Below the pieces are notes generated by a model. It was not told the origin of the DNA. It searched no databases and was given only the letters and a program-made list of their open reading frames with translations. 64,000 bases of DNA, taken from contig CM034607.1 of the NCBI GenBank assembly GCA_020091685.1, positions 2,781,439-2,845,438 of the forward strand, given 5' to 3'. Source of the DNA: Lutjanus erythropterus. Lineage: Eukaryota > Chordata > Actinopteri > Lutjaniformes > Lutjanidae. This document shows positions 47,470 to 58,591 of the stretch, one piece after another; position 1 is the stretch's first letter; every line of letters begins with the position of its first letter. The translations under genes and the position numbers were made by a program.

Positions 47470-48280
47470 TCATTTTTCTGTGTGAACAACAAAGGTACAG
47501 CAGCAGATGACGTCTGCGGGGGGATGACATCTTATTCATTGTTCTTCACTGTCCAGAAGACAAAGTTGGCCAGATGTTTGATCCCTCTGGGTTCTGGTGG
47601 GCAGGGCTGGACAATGAGAGCATCCAGGCTGCCTGTGCGTGTGCCAAACGCAGAGGAAGACCCCCAGCTCCGAGATCCATGCAGCAGGCTGCGGCGCTCT
47701 GGCTGCGCGCTCGGCCCACCCTGCCAGATGGAGGGCTAATCACAGGAACAGCATGCAGCTCGAACCCCTGAGTTAGCCCTGCCTGTCTGGACACAATGCA
47801 GGATGCTAAGCTCCGTCTCTCACTGTACTGGACTGCCACACTGCTGTTTGCTCGCTCCATCTGTCTTCCTCATTCTCTGATCCTTTTTAGAAGTTTGCCT
47901 CACTGCACACCCTGTTTCCTGTCACTTTGTTGCTTATTGTGCTCCAACATTAGAGAAATCCACTGAGAAAATCTAGAATAACTCTGCGGACGGCGAACAA
48001 GAGGAACAATTTATGAATCTCTTTCATTCCAAGAGATGCAGCACCAGTTATGTTTTGTTGTCAGCTGCAGAGTATTCTCCAGAGAGACACAGTTGCAGGA
48101 GATAAGAGGGACTATTCGAGGTCGATGGTATTGAGCCTGGATTCCTGTCCCTGACGAGATTAGCTGGCAGGGAGAGACAGAGATGTTAGGTAAGCCACAA
48201 TTTGAAAAGAATTGCAGTTTATAGATTATCTGTAACCTTGTTGTCCCCCAGAAAGACCCTCTTCCTAACACTTATCTGTC
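47470..48280. promoter_or_regulatory. Candidate conserved noncoding island
   Basis: This is one of the GC-richest parts of the window. It carries SOX-like GAACAACAAAGG (47482) and TTATTCATTGTTCTT (47531), GAGGGCTAATCACAGGAAC (47731), and GCAGGGCTGGACAATGAGAG. Three overlapping frames on both strands (47482-47860) reflect GC content more than coding. Regulatory role inferred; an unannotated exon cannot be excluded. Confidence 0.4.
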
Positions 48281-48284
48281 AATG

Positions 48285-48312
48285 ACACAATCCCATCATG
48301 ATGAGATTGTGT
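48285..48312. other. 28-bp palindrome
   Basis: The left arm ACACAATCCCATCA and right arm TGATGAGATTGTGT are inverted copies with one mismatch and no loop. It may be a protein-binding dyad or chance. Confidence 0.7.
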
Positions 48313-48734
48313 GTTTGGCTTGTCTGTACATCACAACGCTGGAGTTCAGAGTCAGGATGGAGAGCGGTTCAGTGTGTGCACAGGTACTGTACCTCAAGAA
48401 AATAAATGAACCTTCATCTCATGGATACTTCGAATAAGCAGGTTCATAATAACTCATACGAGCAAATACATGGCCTTCTTCAGGTAACAGGACGCAAAAT
48501 TACAAGACTATAAACTTTGAATGATGGCCACAGAACAGGCAGAGAGGAGTTAGAGTTTTTTCAAATACAGTTCAGTATGTCCTCTCACTTATTTGTTTTT
48601 GTCCTGCCAGGGACTGTCAGTGTCTTTTTGTCTGTTGGTCCATTTAACATTTTCTTCAAGCACTGGCTGTAATACCATTTGATCTATGTTTAAACACACT
48701 AATCAGTTCAAAACACTGACAAGGAATCTAAAAA

Positions 48735-48749
48735 CAGTGGTTCTCAACC
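48735..48749 (+). mobile_element. Isolated hAT-type terminus CAGTGGTTCTCAACC
   Basis: The sequence is a classic hAT 5' end and lies 70 bp before the foldback at 48820. No matching right end was found nearby, so it may be a relic or the end of a larger unresolved element that includes the foldback. Confidence 0.4.
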
Positions 48750-48819
48750 TTAGGGTGGGCCAATAATGTACTAATATTAATGAAATAACTGCCAGTAATA
48801 TCACTGGTAACGTAATAGC

Positions 48820-49287
48820 TGGTAATTACAGAGTAATATATTTGAAATTTCTTAGAAATTACCCACAAATTTCATGGTCAGTCAGCAAGTGGATAATTAG
48901 CAAGTGCCGTTTTCATGTAGTGTGTGGTAATTACAGGGTAAAATATTTGAAATTTTGTATAATTACCTCCAAATTTCTAGGCAAGTATGTGATAATTCAA
49001 GGTTTCCATGGAAGTAGCACTTGCTAATTATCAAATTTGGGATAAATTTGTGATTAATTTCAAAATAAGTTCCAAATATGTGGAAAGGTGATTACCTCCT
49101 TGTGAATTATCACATATTTACCATGAAATTTGAGGTAATTTATGGGCAAATTCAGAGAAATTTCAAATATGTTGTTTTGTAATTACAGCCAAATACATGA
49201 CAATGGTACTTGCTAATTATTACATGATCAACCATGAAATTTGGGGGTAATTACTAAGAAATTTTAAATATATTACTTGGTAATTAA
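48820..49287. mobile_element. Multi-tier foldback element built on GGTAATTAC
   Basis: The outer arms 48820-48908 and 49205-49287 are inverted copies (GGTAATTACAGAGTAATATA against the complement of TATATTACTTGGTAATTAAC, then AAATTTCATGG and AATTAGCAAGT). Inner arms 48926-49002 and 49098-49186 form a second inverted pair with ATGTGATAATTC at their inner ends. The centre (about 49003-49095) pairs again through TTTCCATGG and GTGGAAA. It would fold as a long hairpin. No frame. Confidence 0.8.
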
Positions 49288-49524
49288 CACCTATCTAACA
49301 TGAAATTATGAAACCTAGAAACTGAGGCATTACCACATATTCATTTTACTGTTCTTTATGTAATAATGTAAAGTAATAATAATAGATTGTGTAAAAACTG
49401 GACAATAATGTAATACAAATTTTGAAACAATAACATAACATTTTTCTGCATATTATTAATGTATTACATTACTTGCTGGGTTAAACCAGTGTGAAAATTG
49501 GAGCCAGTTATATAATAATACACT

Positions 49525-49660
49525 GTATTCATCAGAATCTGAATCTGAAATACTTTTTTGATCCCAGGGGGGAAATTGTTTGCATTACAGTCACTCCCAT
49601 TCAAAAACAGAAGTACATATAAGCAAATAGAAAATATAAAAATTAAAGAAGAAATTGTAA
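49525..49660 (+). repeat. Possible LINE 3'-end fragment
   Basis: The sequence CAGAATCTGAATCTGAAATAC then TTTGATCCCAGGGGGGAAATT resembles the tail of a frequent teleost non-LTR retrotransposon as I recall it. No reverse-transcriptase frame adjoins it, so it would be a 5'-truncated copy. Confidence 0.35.
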
Positions 49661-50204
49661 GTATGTAAATAATATGTGTATTATACTACTATACAAAGCA
49701 ATAAAGAAAAAAATAGAAATAAGAGGTGTCCAAATATGTAAACAACAATAATAATATATAAAGTAGTGGTACACATAATCATGTAACAACAATAATGCTG
49801 AAGATGGGAGGTAAGTGTTTAGGATGCAAGTATTATAAAAAAGAGTATAGGTTGGTTTAAATACACAGTATAAATAAATAAGTGCAGTAAAGATGTCAGT
49901 GTAAGCAGTGTACTGCACTGTTGAATTCTGATCATGTCACACATGTTTATTATATAAATTACACAAAAGGCAAAGAAAATGTGATCATTTTTACTTATTT
50001 CATCCAAAGGTGATCATATTGACCACACAGAAACTGCTGCTGATTTATTGTTACTTTTTGCACAATTGACACATCTCTGCTGCTTAGCAACTATTGTCGT
50101 CTCTGTCAATAAAACTTAACAAGTGGTCTCATTTTCAATTTCCCCATGTTAAAATACAAATAATTAAATAATTAGACTCAATTCAAAATAAAGTAGGGGA
50201 GACC

Positions 50205-50600
50205 AGGGATGGTTGTAACACTTTTTTTGTCTCAGCTCCTATAACTCACTGAATTTTTGTGTTCAAAATTCCCAACTATTGAAACAAAGTACCCTTACTT
50301 ATTACAAATAGGAATTTTTGTTGTCGTTTGTTTTTGTGGTTTATTTTTGTACTCACTTCCAGTCTTTTCCCATGGGCTATGATTTTTATTGTGATGATTT
50401 TAGGTGGAAATTTGTGTTTGTTAATATTAAAATAACGTTTAAAATCTTCTAAAATACATTTAACTGACTGGTGGTGTAGAAATGTTTGTATGCTGCCAGT
50501 ATACATGATAAAGGTCGCCCAGACCGAAACGTCAGATATTTAATAAATCACCAGAAAGTGAGACAGTGTGCGGGAGTCTTTTCTGATTTTCTTCAAGTTG
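50205..50600 (+). mobile_element. Retroelement 3' tail with hammerhead-like motif
   Basis: The left part GTAGGGGAGACCAGGGATGG is a recurrent fish repeat word. Downstream, 50505-50533 reads ATGATAAAGGTC, GCCC, then AGACCGAAACGTC: a CUGAUGA-like box, a GGTC/GACC stem and GAAAC followed by GTC. An AATAAA signal follows at about 50542. Hammerhead motifs of this kind are known from Penelope-like elements. The first box is mutated. No reverse transcriptase is seen. Confidence 0.4.
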
Positions 50601-50902
50601 AATCTTCCTCTGATGCACCTGTCATACAGTCAGGTGTGTAGAGACCTTTTTTAATAATGCTAGATGACTGTAATACTTGAATGCAGTCACTGATGGTTAT
50701 TATCCTACAGAAATATAAAGCTGTGAATAAATGCAGTCATTACAGTTTACTGCACAGAATGGCTGCATATTGATAAATATAGAAATACACTTTACAAATT
50801 GTACATTTTGCTGTTATTTCATTCTCAAAAGGTTAAGCTAACAGAATAAATGTATTAATCTCTTTGGTTGCAAACATCCTGAGGGAAATAAGAACTATTT
50901 AT

Positions 50903-51454
50903 GGATGCACAATAATATCGGCATGTCACTGGTATTGGCCTATAAAGGTTTTAAAATGAAATATTGTATCAGCCCAAAATGGACTTTTCTGCTGATATGA
51001 CGGGCTGATAAAAAAAAAAAAAAAACCTGCATGGCCCTTCGTGGAATAGGTTTTGTTAATCACTTCCTGTTTTATTTTGTAGTCCTGCTCCTCCCTCAAG
51101 TGTCTTGACTTTACTTCCTGTCTCTGTCCTTTTCCCACCCTTTTTGATTAGCATTAGTTCCAGTTCTGATTAGTTCCTGTCCTGTTTAGTCCTTGTGTTT
51201 CTGCCCTTTAGTGTCATCCCCTGGACCCCGGATCCCTGTGCCATTGATGGGACTTTGGATTTGTGTTCATGGGCTTTGTTTTGTGTTGCATTGTGTTTTT
51301 TGTCCGCACCTGCCAGTGGGCCATCATGATAAATGTTAGCAAAATAATAAGTTTATTCTACTACAGGAAAGACTTGATGCTTTTGCCTCCAATTAGGTGC
51401 ATATATCAGTAGTCAACCAAAATAATATCAGTAAAAATCCAATACCATGCAACC
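50903..51454. mobile_element. DNA element with GGATGCAC ends, carrying a nested repeat
   Basis: The left end GGATGCACAATAATATCGGC and the right end ATCCAATACCATGCAACC (complement GGTTGCATGGTATTGGAT) are inverted. Next to the left end lies TGGTATTGGCC and next to the right CATATATCAGTAGTC, the decayed ATATCGG pattern of a common teleost element. The middle (51055-51330) belongs to a different repeat. An A17 tract lies at 51010-51026. Confidence 0.6.
51055..51330 (+). repeat. Dispersed pyrimidine-rich repeat, copy 2, nested
   Basis: It begins ACTTCCTGTTTTATTTTGTA, which is also how the fragment at the window's right edge begins, and continues as at 6.3 kb (TTACTTCCTGTCTCTGTCC, TTTTTGATTAGCATTAGTT, TCTGATTAGTTCC). 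It sits between the two inverted ends of the GGATGCAC element, so it is probably the younger insertion. Confidence 0.6.
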
Positions 51455-53119
51455 TGAAGTTTGTTGTTTTGTCCATCATTTCTGTTGTACTAACCAAGTT
51501 AATTGTTTAGATCTCAGAATGTAGCACAAGCAGTCAGGTTGTGAACAAACCTCCAGGTTAGTCAAAATTATTAAGAGGAGAAAACAAATCTATCACAATT
51601 TTCGGACAGACTTCCTGGTTCAACTTTGACCACTGTGTGTGCAGTCTTTCTGTGCAACAAGGGATTATTAAAATTTTGGATACCAACAGGATAAAATGTT
51701 GCATAGAATTGTTGGGTCTCTGTAAATAATATGATGAAGAGTATGATGTAGACTTGACTTGTGTAGTCTTTGATATAGAAGAGCTGTATGATTAAATGAT
51801 CTGATCTCATTCATGCATGCAGGGATCCAACAGCTCAGCCAAAGGAAGTCTTGGACAGACATGTTCTCTATATGAGTGTGAGCACGCTCTATAAGCACAA
51901 GAACATGGCAGCATGAGGAACCCCACAGAGGCTTTTTTTGCTCAGTGAGCAACTTTAATAGGAATGAATAAGGCATCACTTCTCCTTAATACATCCATGA
52001 CAACATTTGAAGCGCTGATCCAGGATGTAGTGGAAATAAACCCACGTGAAATCCCCCTCTTTGAAATCAGGCTGACAGTTTACTCACCTATTTTCAGATC
52101 AACTGTATCAACCAATGAGGGGACACAAGGTAGTTTACCCACCTTTGAGGTTACCACTGCAACCTGAATGTTTTACAAAACTGTCAATCAGCAGCTTCAG
52201 CATAAAATAATCTGTGTCAGACTTGTATGTTAAAATAATATTGGTGGAACCCTGTTACGAAGGCCCTGCCAAACCTTTTGATTCTTCATCAGTTTCCACT
52301 TTAGTTGGTGTTGTGTGGTTAATGTCTGGACAATTAAAAGATTCTATAGATCTCAACAGATTATATCATAAAGAATTAAAATACTTCCCTTCCAAAATAC
52401 ATAAATACACATTTGTAGATCCACTGTGATCTGTATATTACAAATTTTTGGCCAAAGATACAAAATGAAAATCTGTTTGGAGCCACAAATATTAAATTTT
52501 CCTCTGAGCTTTTTTTTGGGGATTTGGCCACCATTGCTAGCTTAGGGATATTTTACAATAGACATAGACATAGATGTAGAGTATGATGCACATTTTAGTT
52601 GCTGGAATATCAAAGCTATTTTTGTGTATAGGCTACACATTTTCTTTTACAAGTGGTGAATGTAATGTTATTTATTTCCAGATAATATTTTGTCAGAAGT
52701 CATAGGGAGCCACTGGAGAGGGACAACAGAGCCACATGCACGTGTATGGACATCAGACTGAATGTACTGAGACACTGTTGACATTGCACTTAATTTTCAT
52801 AAAATATCTCATCTCACTGGTCATCGTCTGATGTGTAAATGGATGAATGTTTTCAGACCATTGTGCTTCTTGACACTATAAGAGATAAATTTGGAGGTAT
52901 TTATAGGTTATTATGCAATGCTTTTACTCATCCGGCCACCTTAAAATCAGATTGGTCTTTATGTGTCCCATGAACAAAAAAGATATGTCTTGTTATGTGT
53001 GTTTTTGTTTTTATCTGTATTAATTCTTAGGACACTTTTCATCACTTTTGCTGCATAGTGTAAATGAAGCTAGTTATGGTATTTAGTTTTTTTTTCTGCA
53101 GACATATATGTTAGGTAAT
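51455..53119. other. Intergenic DNA, no gene recognised
   Basis: Frames at 51571-51979 (minus) and 51964-52429 (plus) are short and unlike known families. No arrays or paired ends. Confidence 0.45.
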
Positions 53120-53475
53120 AGCTGCTAAAAACATGTGAAAAGACTGAGAACTATGTAGCACTGAATTGTGTAGATAGATCGCTAAACTGTTTCTGTGCTC
53201 AGGACCTGAAACATGGCTCGGTGATGTGCCAGAGACATGGTCCCCGAACACCGCCTCCCCCTCCCCGACGGTTAGCTTCAGTGACTCTCTGAGTCCAAAT
53301 CAGTCCAGCAGTTCACTTTAGCTCACTTCAGTTCCAACAGCCCGACACAGATGAAAAAAAAAAACCATCCTGTCACCGTCCTTTGGCTCTGGTGGCTCAG
53401 ACATGTCTGGACATGTCCAGTAAAACTGCTAGATGGAGCGTCCATGTTTCAGGTGGTTTTCAAGTCGTTTTCTTT
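53120..53475 (+). repeat. Three-copy dispersed repeat, copy 2
   Basis: It shares GTGAAAAGACTGAGAACTATG, ACATGGCTCGGTGATGTGCC, CAGTGACTCTCTGAGTCC, CCAGCAGTTCACTTTAGCTC, the A-run and CCATCCTGTCACCGTCC with 23405-23790. With 62650-63060 it also shares the right part (ACATGTCCAGTAAAACTGCT, GAGCGTCCATGTTTCAGGTG). Confidence 0.75.
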
Positions 53476-53789
53476 CAAAATGACCGACACAAAGCCCCCC
53501 ACCCCTCTCATAGTGTCTAATACGGCTATTTTAGATCAGGACCCATGGCAAACATGAACTCAGTCAATTAATAATTCTGTCTTTTAAAAATACATAGACA
53601 GAACTACATGCTTTTGACAAGAGCCCAATAAATTGGCATCCTTAACCAGCACTGATTTAAACAGAAACAAAAAAAAATAAAATTAAGTCATTAGGAACAA
53701 ACAGACAGTCATGAAAAACTGGAATGATAGAATAAAGCATTTGTGAGACATGACATAAAGCATACATGGTAAAGTAGGGTTAAAAACCC

Positions 53790-54080
53790 ACAGTCAGACG
53801 CGTCTTCAAAGAGCAGCCAATCAGCACGGAGCACCACTCACCATGGATATTGGCCACATGCTGCAGTCCCTGTTGTCACCCGTCTCTTCAGTCTCCACCC
53901 TGCACAGCGGCGCAGTGGGAGACTTCCCATCCCAAAGCAAATGCGGCCCTTGCAAGTTCCGTGTAAGTGTTACATCAGGACTTCCTAATAGGCCCCTCTG
54001 ATGTTTAATAAATCCTGATTTAATGTACTGGGGCCCGTGTGATTGGATGAAGAGAAGAGGGAGGGAATCTGCACACTGAT
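53790..54080. promoter_or_regulatory. Candidate conserved noncoding island, or exon plus flanks
   Basis: The complex sequence contains a CCAAT box (AGCAGCCAATCAGC, 53815), AAAGCAAATGCGGCCC (53935) and CCTGATTTAATGTACTGGGG (54014). It overlaps the exon candidate at 53843-53962. Without alignment it cannot be told whether constraint, if any, is coding or regulatory. Confidence 0.35.
53843..53962 (+). other. Candidate first coding exon of 40 codons (low confidence)
   Basis: An ATG in good context (CTCACCATGG) opens a frame of 40 codons ending exactly at CCGT|GTAAGTGT, a consensus splice donor in phase 0. The peptide starts MDIGHMLQSL and ends KCGPCKFR, with two cysteines and a serine-rich middle. 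If not spliced, it stops after 12 more codons at 53999. I do not recognise the protein and see no acceptor or second exon nearby. In favour are the Kozak match, donor and higher GC; against is the lack of any family resemblance. Confidence 0.18.
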
Positions 54081-55280
54081 TTCACTTTACAACCATGAAT
54101 ACTGATAAAAACCGACGGCTACAGCGCGGGGTCAACCTGTTTTACATTACAGAGGTGTTCCCACATGTGTGGTGGTGCTGTCCAACATGTCACTGTGATC
54201 TGCAGTTGTTATTGTTGTTCCCTCATTTGTTACCCGAAGTTACAAAGTGTTTGAGCTTTCTGTCAAGTCTCAAACTTTCAAAACTTGTCGAGCGTTTTAA
54301 TATTTAAACCAGTAACGACTCATGTTTTTGGTGATGACAGATGACATTTTTATCATGTTGTAATTGAACACATCAGATTCATTTTGTGTTGTTGAGTCTG
54401 TTTGGATGATTCCACACACTGGGAGTAGGTTAGTGTCTGTAGTGGCTGAATGGACAAGTCCACAGACATGTCTGCACGGTCACAACAAAAATTAAGGTAC
54501 ACAGATGTCCACACACACACAAATCAGTACTGATTAAATGGTGTGAAATGGAACATGTAAGGCAAAAATCAGTCCCTCCAGGAAGTTCTGATGTTGTGAT
54601 CGCGACAGTTCATGCAAATTCAACCAATACCCATGAATTCTTTGTGACATTGCAGTTTTGACCCATGATCATAGCTTCCACCAATCAAATTTTACATCTA
54701 TATTTATTTATTTTGCCATGGGCAGTGATAGGATCACATTTGTCAGTGTTATCAGTGCTCTGTGTACTTTAATTGTATAATTTTGTGCTGACAAAGAAAA
54801 AGATTTTGCTTCTTTGTGAAATACCCCCCCCAGGTGACCTGCTTCATCTACTAATAAAACATATTTTTTTTTAGAATTTTTGTAATTCTGTGTTACTTAA
54901 AACACTCATAACAGAGTGTGGCTTCGTTCTCCCTGGAACAAGTTTGCCTTTGATTTTTTTTAATGAATTATACAAAAAAATCTGCAAGTTTCTTTTGCAC
55001 TTTTCTCTTGGTCCTGCGGTTTCATTGGTAAAAAGCCTAAAAGCATCGCAACATGCATTGCAATTTTTTTTTAGAAAAGCAAAAACATTTTAGGCCGCAA
55101 CAATCGCCCCCAAAAAAAGCCCACGAAATCCTGGAGGGACTGAGAAATGTGTTGTGCTAAAACATGAAATGACTTAAGACACTGGTGTGTTACTCCTACG
55201 CACTTTGGGGACACCAGGCTGTAAAATGACAGTATGGACAAGCAGAATAACAAAATTATAGACAGACTGTGAACATGTAG
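54081..55280. other. No gene recognised
   Basis: AT-rich, with a C7 run near 54826. Short frames at 54095-54307 and 54890-55093 are phenylalanine/leucine-rich by composition and have no recognised domain. Confidence 0.45.
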
Positions 55281-55975
55281 AGGTTTTTGCAATTGCTTAA
55301 GCACAATTTTGAAATCAGGTCTCATTTTGTCAAAACACAACACACAATTCACAGGTAGCAGAACAACTCAGATCCTTTGCAAAATGGAACGCTTCAAAAC
55401 TACGCAACAATTAGTAAAAAACCCAACTTTGTCACCACGCAGCACACACACACGCTTCATGATCTGATTTTGTTTGAATCAGTGACAGTAATGTGCTAAA
55501 ATGCATTTAACACTTCTAGCTTTTAACAGTTTCTTTTGTCTGGTTGCTTACACAGTAAAATTACAGTTAGTGAAACCTGACACTTGGGGAGGAAAACTTC
55601 AACCCAGATCTGCACAGCTGTAAGCACATTCTCAGCCTCACACCTTTGTGCAAATCACTGAAACAAGCATCTCTACATTAGACAGAGAAATGTAATATCA
55701 TGTCACTGACTTTCAAAAACAGTGGATCAAACACAGTCATCAGGTGTACACACAGTCATACTTCATACTTTGTTTTTGTCTCCACAGATGCTGCTGTGTA
55801 TATGTACTGTATGCTATTTCTGTGTTTTTATGATTGCTTACACACTAAAATTAAAAATAACACAGTTAGTGAAACAGTTGTCAGGTTCCAAAACACTTCC
55901 TTTCAAAATACAACACAATTCAAACAGTGGATCAAACAAAGCCGTCAGGCGTTCAGACACTCAGCTGCTGAACTG
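55281..55975 (-). repeat. Left arm of large inverted-repeat complex
   Basis: Its reverse complement shares long blocks with 57381-57880: TTTTGACAAAATGAGACCTG, GACAAAGTTGGGTTTTTACT, GTGAGGCTGAGAATGTGCTT, GTCAGGTTTCACTAA and TTTGATCCACTGTTTGAATT. Within the arm, the TTGATCCACTG and GCTTACACA..AAAATTA blocks occur twice, so it holds a partial tandem duplication. Open frames at 55700-55997 run through the repeat and are not called. Confidence 0.75.
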
Positions 55976-56114
55976 TAAACTCTCCTGTCAGGCATGAGAA
56001 CTACAAAAAGACAACAGGTGAGTTTACCTCTACCAAATGTATCAAATGTGCACCATTGGTTGACCATGTTGTCAACTTTAGGTTGACACTGAGAGAGACT
56101 GCAAAGAGTTCAGA

Positions 56115-57130
56115 GGGCTGTACTATGAAGGAAGCTCAACACAGCCAGGCTTTCTCTGCATGATCTGGATCAACAAAGCCTAAAACCGCAATCACAGATC
56201 ACTGGTCAACTCAACTTGCTTTGTTAATCCAGACTCTCATCTTCAGACTCAGTGCGCGCTCACGTAAAAGGGGCGTTTCTTGCGTCATTTGACTCTTCTT
56301 CTGCATGAAATGAGGTGATCGCGAGCCACTTACTTAAGTCAAAATCATCAAGTTGTTATAATTATGAGCTGTGGAAAATATACAAAATACATTACGGCAA
56401 AAAGCAACATTGTTGCTGCAAATAAAGCAGGAGAAGAAGAATGATGTCAGAAAATTACTGATGGACTAAATGCGGTCTTAATGCTGCGGTTTATTCTAAC
56501 ATGAAAACTGCACATTAAACAATAAAACTCCATACAGCAGATTTAAACATGATGAAGTCTGTCTGACTCTGTCCTATGATGACAGAGACGTGGACATCAC
56601 TGAAGTTTTTGACCAAACCAACGTAAAATGAGTGTAACTGATTTAAGATTGTCCGTGGTAAATGTGGATTATATACCATGTAAATTTAAAGTGTTAATAT
56701 GATCAGGAGCAAACGGGAAAAATGACTTTATATCACCAAACGAGGGTTACCATGACAGCATGATGCATACAGTTTGTGCTGCTGTTACATTACATTATGT
56801 TGCATTTTTACATTATATGGATTCGTTCGGTGATATTATGAACATACAGCTCAGTAATTTTTCATTTTTAATGTCTTCCCTGTTTAAAAGCTATATCGCT
56901 CATAAACAACCTTGTTAGGACAATAATTAGTTAAAGAACTGCGCTTTTTACAGACGTTTTAATCTGAAACTCTGAACATAACCTGCTCCTGACCAGGTTA
57001 TGAGTTCAGCATCAGTTACCATGGTGATCTAGCCAGGTTAAAAGAGAGCCACTTTCATGACACTGAAAATCCTGGATTTAGACTCAACATACCTTGCTAA
57101 CTCAGTAATCTCACTTCGTCGTTACACCCC
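56115..57130. mobile_element. Nonautonomous DNA transposon, about 1.0 kb
   Basis: The left end GGGCTGTACTATGAAGGAAG and the inverted right end GGGTGTAACGACGAAGTGAG are recognisably related, and the style (GGGC(T/C)GTA..ACGAAG) is frequent in teleost elements. Subterminal GGTTAAAAGAGAGCC and TTAATCCAGACTC strengthen this. No transposase frame is present. Target duplication is uncertain (TCAG occurs on both sides). Confidence 0.6.
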
Positions 57131-57380
57131 TCAGCCCGACTTCAACAGATCTGCTGGTGCAACAGTAATTTGTGTGAAAGACCAGGGGAGAAATAGAGTG
57201 AAACAAAGCTGAATGAATATGATTTATGTAGAGGAAATAAACAAATAAAAGTGTGCTGATTCCAAACTTTTTTCGGTTTCTGAAAGGGGGTCATGCCAAA
57301 AGTTGGGGAACCACTGTCCTAAGAATATCTTTAAAAAACCCAGACTTTCCATAAAAAAGTAGAAATGTTAAACGTGTTTT

Positions 57381-57880
57381 AGATTGAGCACATTAGTGTC
57401 AAACTGGTTCAAACAGAATCAGATCATATGAGGCATGTATGTGCTGTAGGGTGACAAAGTTGGGTTTTTACTCATTTTTGTACAGTGTTGAATTAAGTGT
57501 TTCATTTTGCAAAAGATCTGAGGTGTTCTGCTACTTGCGTGTGTGTGGTTTGGTGAATTGTGCGTAGTGTTTTGACAAAATGAGACCTGATTTCAAAATT
57601 GTGCTTCAGCAGTTGTAGAGTGTGTGTACACCTGACGGTTGTTTGATCCACTGTTTGAATTGTTGTATGTCAGAGCTTTGAAAGGGCAAAGAAGCCACAT
57701 TGTGTTAGATTTCTCAGTCTAATGTAAAGAAAACACTGTTTAGTGTTTTGCACAAAGTGCGAGGCTGAGAATGTGCTTACAGTCGTGCAGATGGACTGAG
57801 GTTTTGCTCCTTGAGTGTCAGGTTTCACTAAGTGAGTGTTATTTTTAATTTTACTGTGTAAGCAATCATGAAAAACTGTG
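57381..57880 (+). repeat. Right arm of large inverted-repeat complex
   Basis: It matches the complement of 55281-55840, but the order of blocks is circularly permuted: the TTGACAAAATGAGACC block precedes the TTTGATCCACTG and GTGCTTACAG blocks here, and follows them in the complemented left arm. That is what a break inside a tandem array of the unit would give. Confidence 0.7.
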
Positions 57881-58049
57881 AGAAGAATGTATCTAGGAGG
57901 ATGTTGAGCAACTTAAACAGCTGACAAACAGATTTCTCTACTGTTACTTTTCCATCTACATCTCCATCTACTTTAATAAATCATAAAATGACCATGATAT
58001 GTCATCAGAAATCAAGGAAAGATGTTAAGTTGAAATACTCGCTATAAAT

Positions 58050-58591
58050 ACTCTTTGAAATTTCCATTCCAGACCAGAATAACAGTTTTGTATGTCCATT
58101 TCACATTAACCAGAGTTCAAATTAATGTTAAATTTTTGCCAAATGAGTTAGTGTGTGTTTATGAGTTTTAAGAAATCATTAATAATCTTATAGAAGATGT
58201 AGATGTTTATAACCATTAAATTGAGCAAAATGTTAATGAAGTTTGGCAGCCACTGAACTCATCATCCAGAGTGTGTTATGTCAGTGGTCTTTTGTTTTCA
58301 GGATAACAGAACTGAACTTTACATTGACAGGCGACTGACAGTTATAAACAGCTGATCAACTTACAGCGGAAGACACATCCTCATTTATTATTGTCAGTTT
58401 ACGAGGTTGCATCCTGCGCTCCTGCAGAGCTCCTGCAGCCTGCCTGTCTCTGCTGTGTCTGGGGAGGAGACTTGCTTCATCCATAGATCGTCTATTAAAC
58501 AACTTATTTAACTTCAAGTCTATGGCTCCATCTTGCTATTTGGTCTGCAGTGATCATTTTTGCAAGCACAGTTTACATATTACTCCTTTAA
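58050..58591 (-). mobile_element. TTAA-type dispersed element, copy 2
   Basis: This is the reverse-complement partner of 43367-43825, ending ACATATTACTCCTTTAA. It is longer by an internal block (58405-58560) carrying TCCATAGATCG and GACTTGCTTCATCC. Orientation is opposite to copy 1. Confidence 0.75.

Noticed and set aside
48735..57316. hAT-type ends at 48735 (CAGTGGTTCTCAACC) and 57316 (GGGGAACCACTG) as one 8.6-kb transposon
   Set aside because: They are inverted, but the interval contains several independent elements, no transposase, and the flanking 8-mers do not match.
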